A stretch of DNA of 64,000 bases from Methanoregulaceae archaeon UXB-2016 (lineage in GTDB: Archaea > Halobacteriota > Methanomicrobia > Methanomicrobiales > Methanospirillaceae): positions 1 through 64,000 of the forward strand of contig SISS01000029.1 in NCBI GenBank assembly GCA_004332335.1, in the 5' to 3' direction. The notes beneath the pieces were generated by a model. That model ran no database searches and had not been told where the DNA came from. It was given only the letters and a program-made list of their open reading frames with translations. The translations under genes and the position numbers were made by a program. Shown here piece after piece: positions 57,040 to 64,000 of this stretch. Every line of letters begins with the position of its first letter. Within the stretch, counting starts at the first letter, position 1.

Positions 57040-58429
57040 CGCATCGCTCCGATAATCTGAACTCGTCGTGCAGGGCCCGCACGGCCCGCGGGCCGTCGTC
57101 GCCCCGGACCACGAACGAGATGTTCGCCTCCGAGGAGCCCTGCGAGATCATCATCACGTTGATCCCCTGCCGGCCGAGTGCTGTGAAGATCCGGCCGCCC
57201 GTGCCGGGCGCGCCGGCCATCCCCGAGCCGACGACTGCGACCGCGGCCACGTCCCGCTCGGTTGAGAGTTCGCGGAAGAGCCCGCACGTGACGAGCGGGA
57301 TGAGCGCCTCGGTCGCTGCCTCGAGGTGCCCCTCGTCGATGATGAGGGAGATGTTCGCCTCGGACGAACCCTGCGAGATCATCATCACGTTGACCTCCCG
57401 TTCGGCCAGCGCCGAGAAGATCGCGTTTGCAACCCCGGGCCGGCCGATCATCTGGGCGCCGTTGCAGTTGACGAGCGCGACGCGGTCGATGAACGAGAGG
57501 GCCTTCACGACCCGGCGGGAGGGCACGCCGTCCGCGATGAGGATTGTTCCCGGGTAGTCGGGGTTGAAGGTGTTCTTGACACGGATCGTGATCCCCTTGG
57601 CCATGGCCGGCTCGATCGAGCGCGGGTGGAGCACCTTCGCCCCGAAGTACGAGAGCTCCATCGCCTCGAGGTACGAGACGGCCGGGATCACCCGGGCGTC
57701 GGAGATCAGGCGTGGGTCCGAGGTCATCACGCCGTCGACATCGGTCCAGATCCAGCACTCGTCCGCGTCGATCCCGGCCGCGAGCACGGCGGCCGAGTAG
57801 TCCGAGCCCGATCGCCCGAGCGTCGTGACCGAGCCGTCCCGGGTGCAGCCCATGAAGCCCATGATCACGGGGACCTGGTCGGCGAGGAGCGGTACGACCC
57901 GCTCGCAGATCCGGGGCCCGGACTCGGGCAGGGCCATCGCCTCGCCGTGGCAGTCGTTCGTCAGGATGCCGGCCGCGCCGCCTTCGAGGGGCTCGGACCG
58001 GAATCCCTGCTGCCGGAAGGCCGCCGCGACCACGACCGCGCTGAACCGCTCGCCGAACGAGATGATGTAGTCCCGCGACCGCGGGGTCAGCTCGCGGAGG
58101 GTGTGGACGGCCTGAAGGATGTTTGCGAGCGAGGCCAGCCGGGCGTCGATCTCGCCGAGCGCCTGGTCCATCTGATCGGGCGCGACCTCGGCGAGGGCCC
58201 GGGCCTGCCGTTCGCGCACGCTCGCGAGGAACGGAGTCGCGTCCGGGTGCTCTGTTGTCGCCATCTCCCCGGCGCAGGCGATCAGCCCGTCCGTAACGCC
58301 CCGCATGGCCGAGACCACGACCGCGACCTCGTCTCCGCTCCGCCGGCATGCGCCGCCCAGCTCGACCACCTGTCCGATGCTCCGGCCGTCGGCGACCGAG
58401 GTGCCGCCGAACTTCATCAGATACCGCAT
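57029..58429 (-). CDS. Aspartate kinase
   Basis: The 466-residue protein starts at ATG 58429 (Met-Arg-Tyr-Leu-Met-Lys-Phe-Gly-Gly-Thr-Ser-Val), the amino-acid kinase start, with Gly-Arg-Ser-Gly-Ser-Asp-Tyr and Trp-Thr-Asp-Val-Asp-Gly-Val. Two ACT domains at the C-terminus share the same Met-Met-Ile-Ser-Gln-Gly-Ser-Ser-Glu-Ala-Asn-Ile-Ser segment. It makes aspartyl phosphate for Lys, Met, Thr and Ile synthesis. The frame above 58429 is not coding. Confidence 0.94.
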   Translation of the reverse strand: MRYLMKFGGTSVADGRSIGQVVELGGACRRSGDEVAVVVSAMRGVTDGLIACAGEMATTEHPDATPFLASVRERQARALAEVAPDQMDQALGEIDARLASLANILQAVHTLRELTPRSRDYIISFGERFSAVVVAAAFRQQGFRSEPLEGGAAGILTNDCHGEAMALPESGPRICERVVPLLADQVPVIMGFMGCTRDGSVTTLGRSGSDYSAAVLAAGIDADECWIWTDVDGVMTSDPRLISDARVIPAVSYLEAMELSYFGAKVLHPRSIEPAMAKGITIRVKNTFNPDYPGTILIADGVPSRRVVKALSFIDRVALVNCNGAQMIGRPGVANAIFSALAEREVNVMMISQGSSEANISLIIDEGHLEAATEALIPLVTCGLFRELSTERDVAAVAVVGSGMAGAPGTGGRIFTALGRQGINVMMISQGSSEANISFVVRGDDGPRAVRALHDEFRLSERCDDE

Positions 58430-58489
58430 GGGTGCTTCCCTGTCCCCCTCGCCATTCTTTATCATACTCCGACCCCAATCCTCTTCAAG

Positions 58490-60118
58490 ATGGTGGAAAA
58501 CGGAGCCACAGCGGCCCATGTGCTCGTGATCGGGAGCGGCGGCGCGGGCGTGCGGGCCGCGATCGAGGCTGCGGAGCACGGGTCGGTCGTGCTCCTCTCG
58601 AAGACGATCGCGGGCAAGGGGGGGTGCACGCCCATGGCCGAGGGCGGGTACAACGCGGTCCTTCGCGAGGGCGACGACCCGGCGCTCCACGCCGCGGACA
58701 CCCTGAAGGGGGGTGCGTACCTGAACGACCCGGCCCTGGTCGACGCGCTCGTGACCGAGGCCCCGGACCGGATGCGGGAGCTCCTGGCCTGGGGGGCGGT
58801 CTTCGATGTGGGTTCCGAGGAGGGAGTGGCCCAGCGCCCCTTCGGCGGACAGCAGCGCCCGCGGACCTGCTACGCAGGCGATCGGACCGGGCACGAGATG
58901 ATGGTGACCCTGATGGACCGCCTGGCCGCGACCGATGTCGAGGTCGTGCACGAGTGCGCGGCCGTCGAGCTCCTGCTCGAAGCGGGGCGGTGCAAGGGCG
59001 CGGCCGCGCTCGACTCCGAGGGCCGACTCGGGGTCTACCTCGCCGACGGAGTCGTGCTTGCGACCGGCGGGGGCACGCGGGTCTACGACATCTCCACGAA
59101 CTCCTCCTCGGGCACGGGCGACGGGTACGCGCTCGGCTACCGGGCCGGAGCCGAGGTGATCGACATGGAGATGGTCCAGTTCCACCCGACCGGCGCGATC
59201 CAGCCGTACGACGCCCGCGGCCGGCTCGTGACCGAGGCCGTCCGCGGCGAGGGCGGCCGGCTCCTCAACCGCCTGGGCGAGCGGTTCATGAGCCGGTACG
59301 ACCCCGAGCGGATGGAGCTCTCGACCCGCGACGTCGTGGCCCGGGCGATCGCGACCGAGGTCCTCGAGGGGCGCGGGACCGAGCGCGGCGGGGTCTGGCT
59401 CGACGTGACCCACCTCTCTCCTGGGGAGATCGAGCGGCGCCTGCCGATCATGCTCGAGCAGTTCCTCGCGTTCGGCGTCGATATCCGGACCGAGCCGATG
59501 GAGGTCGCGCCGACTGCGCACCACATCATGGGCGGCCTCCGGATCACGCCCGACTGCGCGACCACGCTTCCCGGGCTCTACGCCGCGGGCGAGTGCTCGG
59601 GCGGCGTCCACGGCGCGAACCGCCTCGGCGGGAACGCGCTCGCCGAGACCCAGGTCTTCGGCCGGCGGGCGGGGCGGTCGGCCGGCCTCGAGCCCGAACG
59701 GCCGAAGGGAGTCACGCCCGCGATCGAACGGCAGCTCGGCGCGCTCCGGCTCCGGTTCGACGACTACCTCGATGGCGAGGTGCCGCCGCCCTCGGTCGTC
59801 AGACGGCTCCGGCAGACGATGTGGCAGGGCGCAGGGATCTTTCGGGACGAGGCGGGGCTTGCGGGCGCGCTGGCCGGAGTGGAGTTGCTGAAGAACCAGC
59901 GCCTCTTCGCCGCGACCGAACGGAACCTGCTCGAGTGCTGCACGGCCGCGAACCAGTGCCTCCTCGCCTCCCTGATCTGCCGGGCGGCCCTGCTCCGGCC
60001 CGAGTGCCGGGGGGCCCACATGCGCCGCGACGCGGACTGCTCGACGCCGCCGAACGCCTCTCGGTACGGCCACACCTTCCTCTCGCTCACCCGCGAGGGG
60101 ATCGAGGAGGTGGCCTGA
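58490..60118 (+). CDS. tfrA: Thiol:fumarate reductase subunit A (flavoprotein)
   Basis: The 542-residue protein has the FAD start Val-Ile-Gly-Ser-Gly-Gly-Ala-Gly, Lys-Gly-Gly-Cys-Thr-Pro-Met-Ala-Glu-Gly-Gly-Tyr, the His-Pro-Thr-Gly active-site motif and Gly-Glu-Cys-Ser-Gly-Gly-Val-His-Gly-Ala-Asn-Arg-Leu-Gly-Gly-Asn, all typical of the SdhA/FrdA/TfrA family. In methanogens TfrAB reduces fumarate with CoM-SH and CoB-SH, giving heterodisulfide and succinate. Start ATG 58490; stop overlaps tfrB (ATGA-type). Confidence 0.93.
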   Translation: MVENGATAAHVLVIGSGGAGVRAAIEAAEHGSVVLLSKTIAGKGGCTPMAEGGYNAVLREGDDPALHAADTLKGGAYLNDPALVDALVTEAPDRMRELLAWGAVFDVGSEEGVAQRPFGGQQRPRTCYAGDRTGHEMMVTLMDRLAATDVEVVHECAAVELLLEAGRCKGAAALDSEGRLGVYLADGVVLATGGGTRVYDISTNSSSGTGDGYALGYRAGAEVIDMEMVQFHPTGAIQPYDARGRLVTEAVRGEGGRLLNRLGERFMSRYDPERMELSTRDVVARAIATEVLEGRGTERGGVWLDVTHLSPGEIERRLPIMLEQFLAFGVDIRTEPMEVAPTAHHIMGGLRITPDCATTLPGLYAAGECSGGVHGANRLGGNALAETQVFGRRAGRSAGLEPERPKGVTPAIERQLGALRLRFDDYLDGEVPPPSVVRRLRQTMWQGAGIFRDEAGLAGALAGVELLKNQRLFAATERNLLECCTAANQCLLASLICRAALLRPECRGAHMRRDADCSTPPNASRYGHTFLSLTREGIEEVA

Positions 60119-61587
60119 TGGCCGCGGTGACCATCCGGGTCTCGCGCTTCGACCCGGCCTCGGGCGAGCCGGCCCGGCTCGTCCCGTACACGGTCGAGGT
60201 CCGCGAGGGCGCCCGCGTGCTCCACGCGCTCCACGCCGTACACGAGCAGGATCCGACCCTCGCCTACCGCTACTGCTGCGGCTCGGGCCAGTGCGGGTCC
60301 TGCGCCGTCAGAGTGAACGGCCGGCCCGGGCTCGCCTGCATGCTCCCGGTCGCCGACGGCGACGTGGTCGAGCCCCTCGACCTGCCCGTGGTCCGCGATC
60401 TCGTGGTCGACCTGGTCCCGCGGCTCGCCCGGATCGCGGCATTTCTCCCAGGAGGGGAGCAGGACCTGCCCGACCGCGAGACGGTCGAGGCGTTGAAAGA
60501 CCTCTGCCACTGCATCGAGTGCGGCTCCTGCATCTCGGTCTGCCCGGCCGTCACGGTGACCGATTTTGCCGGCCCGACCGCGATGCGCCAGCTCGAGCGC
60601 CTCCGCCTCGACCCCCGCGACACGGGCGACCGGACCCTCCTCGCGACCGAGGAGGGGCTCTTCTGCTGCACCTCGTGCCAGGCCTGCGCCGAGGTCTGCC
60701 CCAAGGAGATCCGGATCCCGGGCAAGGCGATCGAACGGCTCCGGGCCGAGGCGAACCGGCGGGGCATGACCCTCCCGCGACACGCCGAGGTCGCGGCCCT
60801 GGTCCGCAAGACCGGCCGCTCGGTCGACCGGACGATCACACCGCTCTTCGAGCGGGTCGAGTCTGTGCTCGAGCCCTACGGCCCCGTCCGCGGCGAGGTG
60901 GCGTTCTTCATCGGGTGCATCTACAGCATGCGCCTGCCCGAGACTGCCCTCGACGCGATCGAGGTGCTCCGGCGGAACGGGATCCGGGTGATCGTCCCGA
61001 AGGAGCAGGTCTGCTGTGGTTCGCCCCTGATCCGGACCGGCCAGCTCGCCGACCTCGCCCGGCTCCAGGCGACGAACCGCGCTGCTCTCGCCCCCTATCC
61101 GATCGTGATGACCATGTGCGCGGGCTGCGGCTCGACCCTGAAGCACGACTACGGGAACCTGCCGTTCCGGGTCATGGACTTCAACGAGGTGCTGGCCGAG
61201 TTCGGCATCGAGCCGCCGGCGCGCCTCCCCCTGACCGTCACCTACCACGACCCCTGCCACCTGCTCCGGGGCCAGGGGATCTCGGAACAGCCCCGGGCCC
61301 TGATCCGGGAGGTCGCGGACCTGGTCGAGATGGAGGCCCGGTGCTGCGGCTCGGGCGGCGGGGTCAAGGCCGGCAACCCGGCTGAGGCCGAGGCCCTCGG
61401 CGAGCGCCGGCGCGAGGCGATCGCGGCGACAGGCGCCGAGCAGGTGATCACCTCCTGCCCGTTCTGCGAGTTCCATATCCGGGCGCACACGGACCGGCCG
61501 GTCCGGCATGTGGCCTCCCTCCTGCTCGAGGGGTATAAAAAGAAGGATGCGGAGGCGGCCTCCGCCCCCGACCAGCCCTCGGGCTGA
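60118..61587 (+). CDS. tfrB: Thiol:fumarate reductase subunit B (Fe-S, CCG domains)
   Basis: The 489-residue protein has a plant-type 2Fe-2S site (Cys-Cys-Gly-Ser-Gly-Gln-Cys-Gly-Ser-Cys), two 4Fe-4S motifs (Cys-Ile-Glu-Cys-Gly-Ser-Cys, Cys-Thr-Ser-Cys-Gln-Ala-Cys), and two CCG domains (Cys-Cys-Gly-Ser and Cys-Cys-Gly-Ser-Gly-Gly) like heterodisulfide reductase HdrB. This SdhB-HdrB fusion is the mark of TfrB. A T-rich region follows. Confidence 0.94.
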   Translation: MAAVTIRVSRFDPASGEPARLVPYTVEVREGARVLHALHAVHEQDPTLAYRYCCGSGQCGSCAVRVNGRPGLACMLPVADGDVVEPLDLPVVRDLVVDLVPRLARIAAFLPGGEQDLPDRETVEALKDLCHCIECGSCISVCPAVTVTDFAGPTAMRQLERLRLDPRDTGDRTLLATEEGLFCCTSCQACAEVCPKEIRIPGKAIERLRAEANRRGMTLPRHAEVAALVRKTGRSVDRTITPLFERVESVLEPYGPVRGEVAFFIGCIYSMRLPETALDAIEVLRRNGIRVIVPKEQVCCGSPLIRTGQLADLARLQATNRAALAPYPIVMTMCAGCGSTLKHDYGNLPFRVMDFNEVLAEFGIEPPARLPLTVTYHDPCHLLRGQGISEQPRALIREVADLVEMEARCCGSGGGVKAGNPAEAEALGERRREAIAATGAEQVITSCPFCEFHIRAHTDRPVRHVASLLLEGYKKKDAEAASAPDQPSG

Positions 61588-61621
61588 TCCCTTTTTCGTC
61601 TCTCCGGCGGATGCCCCGCCG

Positions 61622-62416
61622 TCAGGCCATCAGCTCGCGCCACTGCGTGGTCTCGAGGAACGAGCCGGCCACGTCCTCCTCGAACTCGAGGTATCGGCGC
61701 CAGGGGACGGCGAAGCTCAGGACGTCCGTCCCAAGGACCCTCTTGATTGCGACCCGGGCCGACGGGTCCGTCAGTCCGAGCACGGCCCGCGGTCGGTCGC
61801 GCTCGCCCTCGGCCACGGCCCAGAGGAAGAACTGCATGCACCCCGCGCCCGGCGGGACGATCACGCCGTCGGCCGCGGGCCGGCGATAGTGGGCGAGTGT
61901 GACCAGCCCCGAGATGCCGGCCGCGTCGGCGACGAAGACGACGACCGCCGGCTCCTCGCCCTCGGGCACGGCCGAGAGCGGCATCAGCACGACCCACGGC
62001 CGCGCCGGGACCTTCGGCAGCAGCTCGAGAAAGGCCCGGGCCGCGGCCGGGTCGCGCCAGTACCGCTCGCCGTGGAGGAGGTGCTCCCTCATCGGCGAGT
62101 CGGGCATTCCCCGGGCCTGCTCGACGAGCCGCTCCGGGGCGCTGCTCCCCTCGACCCCGCAGCTCAGGAAGTACGACTGGCGCTCCGCGTCCTCGAACCC
62201 CGACTCGAACCCGAGCCCGATCGCGCCCCCCGGGCAGCCGGCCGTCTCCCGTGAGAGTGCCGCGGTCTTCCCGAGCGCCGCCTGGGCGAGCAGCAACATC
62301 GCGCAGCCCCGCCGCCCCTCGGTAAACACGATCGCGCCCTCGGGCCGCTCGTCCTGGAGGAGGATCGCGACCGGCTCGAACCGGAGGCCGAGCGCCTCCC
62401 GCAACCGACTCTGCAT
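61622..62416 (-). CDS. DUF169 family protein
   Basis: The 264-residue protein starts at ATG 62416, after GAGG. It has Leu-Arg-Phe-Glu-Pro-Val-Ala-Ile-Leu, Gly-Arg-Arg-Gly-Cys-Ala-Met, Cys-Pro-Gly-Gly, Arg-Tyr-Trp-Arg-Asp-Pro, and Pro-Pro-Gly-Ala-Gly-Cys near residue 200, the DUF169 pattern, with conserved Cys that may bind metal. Function unknown; frequent in anaerobes. ATG 62440 in frame is an alternative. Confidence 0.85.
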   Translation of the reverse strand: MQSRLREALGLRFEPVAILLQDERPEGAIVFTEGRRGCAMLLLAQAALGKTAALSRETAGCPGGAIGLGFESGFEDAERQSYFLSCGVEGSSAPERLVEQARGMPDSPMREHLLHGERYWRDPAAARAFLELLPKVPARPWVVLMPLSAVPEGEEPAVVVFVADAAGISGLVTLAHYRRPAADGVIVPPGAGCMQFFLWAVAEGERDRPRAVLGLTDPSARVAIKRVLGTDVLSFAVPWRRYLEFEEDVAGSFLETTQWRELMA

Positions 62417-62512
62417 GAGCGAACCTCGACGGGACGCCATTTCAAGCTGTCGGATTTCCCAGTCCACAGGATTTATCCGGCAGGCCGCATGAGTACCTGT
62501 GGTGATGGTGCG

Positions 62513-64000
62513 ATGACCTGCAGGCCCGTGAACGGGCGCTCCTGGTGGCTCGTTGTGGCCGCATTCATTCTTTTCGTCCTCCTGTTCGCGGGCACTGTGG
62601 ACGCCACGACCCGGATCGTCCCGGTCGGCGACTCCCTGACCAAGGGGATGCTCGACACGGACGACGGGGGCATGCATCCGACCTACCGTTACTGGCTCTG
62701 GAACAAGCTCCGCACGAACGGCTACGACGTCGACTTCGTCGGCTCCTGGAGCGATCCGAACTTCCCGGTCAGCTTCGACCAGGCGAACGAGGGGCACGGC
62801 GGGTACACGATCGGCGGGATCCTGAACGGCGTCGGTACGGGAGGGAAACTCTCCTCCTGGCTGAACAGTTACTCCCCCGATATGGCCCTCGTGCTGCTCG
62901 GCACGAACGACGTGCTCGCCCAGACACCGATGGCGACCCGCTTCTCGAACCTGGGTGGGGTCGTGAATACCCTCCGGGCGAAGAACTCGAGGATCACGAT
63001 CGTCCTCGCGAAGCTACCGCCGACCGGAGACAGCTACCGCAACACCAACTCGGGCCTGATCGAGTTCAACAATCAGCTGCCCTCGTGGGCATCGGCCCGC
63101 TCGACCTCGAGCTCGCGGATAGTCGTGGTCGACCTGTACTCGGGATACGACGGGCGCGTCGACAACCAGGCGCCACGGTATATCCACCCCGACGAGTCGG
63201 GCGAGAGGAAGATCGCGGACAAATGGTACGCGGCGATCACGCCCTATCTCACCAGGGGCACCCCGGTGACCACGACTCCTACCCCGGCGCCGAACCCGTA
63301 CGCGATCACGGGCCCGCGGGAGATCACGAGCCCCGGCACCTACTATCTGGCGAACGACCTGGTGAACCGTAACGACGTGGTCTGTATCGAGGTCAAATCG
63401 CCGGGAGTGACGATCGACGGGCGCGGACACCGCCTCGGGGGCACCGGGGCCTCGTCAAACTCTGCCGGGATCTTTATCAACGGCATCCCGGACGTGACCG
63501 TGAAGAACCTCAAGGTCTCGGGCTGGGGATACGGGATCTACTACATCGATCCGGGCGTCGGCCTGGGACGGATCGAGGGGTGCACGATCGAGAACAACGT
63601 CTTCGCGGGGATCGTGCTCTACCGCGGGGTGACCGGCGTCAGCGTGGTCGGGAACCTGATCCAGGGTCATGCTCAGCGTGGCATCTGGATCTCGGACGCG
63701 CATGGCAACGTGGCCTTCAACAACCGATTCTCGAACCCGGGGGAGAACGTCGAGGTCGTGGGCTCCTCGACCGGCAACTCCTTCTCGGTCTCGAAGCGGA
63801 CGGGGACGAACATCATCGGCGGCCCCTCGATCGGCGGCAACTACTGGGGCAAGCCCGCGGGGAACGGGTTCTCGGAGACCCACGGCGACGGCAATGGCGA
63901 CGGGTTCTGCGACGAGGCCTTCACCTTCTCGGGCCAGACGGACGCCCTGCCCCTCGCCTCGCCGAACGCACCGACGCCCGTGCCGACGAAGACCTCTACG
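62513..64000 (+). CDS. Secreted SGNH/GDSL hydrolase fused to a NosD-type beta-helix, cut by window edge
   Basis: The frame runs open to the right edge (at least 496 residues). Start ATG 62513 (alternative 62489 in frame); a TATA-like GATTTATCC lies at 62471-62479. A transmembrane or signal segment (Trp-Trp-Leu-Val-Val-Ala-Ala-Phe, residues ~9-28) precedes the SGNH domain (Gly-Asp-Ser-Leu block I, Gly-Thr-Asn-Asp block III, Ile-His-Pro-Asp block V), then a Thr/Pro linker and a NosD-like beta-helix from ~265, with Gly-Gly-Asn-Tyr-Trp-Gly near the end. The last visible residues enter another Pro/Thr linker. Likely an extracellular esterase acting on surface glycans. Confidence 0.85.
   Translation, partial: MTCRPVNGRSWWLVVAAFILFVLLFAGTVDATTRIVPVGDSLTKGMLDTDDGGMHPTYRYWLWNKLRTNGYDVDFVGSWSDPNFPVSFDQANEGHGGYTIGGILNGVGTGGKLSSWLNSYSPDMALVLLGTNDVLAQTPMATRFSNLGGVVNTLRAKNSRITIVLAKLPPTGDSYRNTNSGLIEFNNQLPSWASARSTSSSRIVVVDLYSGYDGRVDNQAPRYIHPDESGERKIADKWYAAITPYLTRGTPVTTTPTPAPNPYAITGPREITSPGTYYLANDLVNRNDVVCIEVKSPGVTIDGRGHRLGGTGASSNSAGIFINGIPDVTVKNLKVSGWGYGIYYIDPGVGLGRIEGCTIENNVFAGIVLYRGVTGVSVVGNLIQGHAQRGIWISDAHGNVAFNNRFSNPGENVEVVGSSTGNSFSVSKRTGTNIIGGPSIGGNYWGKPAGNGFSETHGDGNGDGFCDEAFTFSGQTDALPLASPNAPTPVPTKTST

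Noticed and set aside
58430-60073. Upstream extension of the aspartokinase frame (1014 codons)
   Set aside because: It is antisense to tfrA; aspartokinase begins at 58429 with the conserved Lys-Phe-Gly-Gly-Thr start.
58348-60117. N-terminal 590 residues of the 1079-codon frame ending with TfrB
   Set aside because: The frame before ATG 60118 is out of phase with TfrA and Arg/Gly-rich; TfrB starts at 60118 with an ATGA overlap.

Overview
The window is a stretch of a high-GC euryarchaeal chromosome from a methanogen, most likely order Methanomicrobiales. Evidence: it encodes two F420-dependent steps of methanogenesis (mer, mtd), a Tfx-type regulator, thiol:fumarate reductase (tfrAB), NrpR, NifB, HypB, archaeal TFB, Gar1, SRP19, aIF5B (infB), archaeal/eukaryotic-type ribosomal proteins (S8e, S6e, L37e), an LSm protein and archaeal SepF. 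Many genes have a TATA box about 25-35 bp before a start codon with little or no leader; others have GAGG/GGAGG Shine-Dalgarno sites. Four tRNA genes are present: Arg-TCG, Ala-TGC, Ala-CGC and His-GTG. I see no rRNA and no CRISPR array.

Region 1 (about 1-9.2 kb) is accessory and scarred. It has the 3' end of an IS4-superfamily/ISH3-like transposase; a large surface protein joining an ice-binding-like DUF3494 domain to a NosD-type beta-helix through a (PSTQ)n linker; a decayed IS1595-like transposase; an alpha/beta-hydrolase whose lipoprotein signal is cut off by a one-base frameshift; a phage-like pair (small membrane protein plus right-handed beta-helix) with two decayed copies of the beta-helix C-terminus downstream; two HicBA-type toxin-antitoxin loci, both with damaged HicA; and small unknown genes closed by a clear hairpin terminator.

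Region 2 (9-19 kb) returns to ordinary chromosome: a YkgJ-type metal-binding protein, a META-domain lipoprotein, nrpR with a Dcd/dUTPase-like gene, tRNA-Arg, a COG1340-type coiled-coil protein, a DUF373 membrane protein, a YchF-type GTPase, Hsp20, a stand-alone LigD phosphoesterase domain, a TPR protein and nifB. Region 3 (19-24 kb) is a redox/oxygen-defence neighbourhood: rubrerythrin, three FMN/iron-sulfur flavoproteins, a zinc ribbon, a 41-residue desulforedoxin-like protein, a CMD/AhpD-fold protein lacking the redox cysteines and a peroxiredoxin, with RadC between them. A JAMM peptidase-ribL (FAD synthase) pair and an ornithine cyclodeaminase/alanine dehydrogenase follow.

Region 4 (25.7-32.4 kb, minus strand) is a tightly packed nucleotide-sugar operon: two GlmU-like nucleotidyltransferases, glmS, a hexapeptide acyltransferase, a DegT aminotransferase and a Gfo/Idh dehydrogenase. 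Together they look able to make UDP-GlcNAc and a 3-acetamido (probably diacetamido-uronate) derivative for surface glycans. Region 5 (32.5-39.4 kb) holds a cyclase, pcm, sufCB, a transglutaminase-like lipoprotein, a HAD phosphatase and a conserved unknown.

Region 6 (39.9-54.5 kb) combines central metabolism and information processing: mer, a GalT-like protein, mtd, Tfx, two tRNA-Ala, tfb, gar1, srp19, hypB, S8e, S6e, infB, tRNA-His, an F420-dependent oxidoreductase, a cohesin-like surface protein, purF, L37e and lsm. Region 7 (54.5-64 kb) has a PUA protein, sepF-zpr1, purM-aspartokinase, tfrAB, a DUF169 protein and a secreted SGNH hydrolase/NosD beta-helix protein that runs off the right edge.
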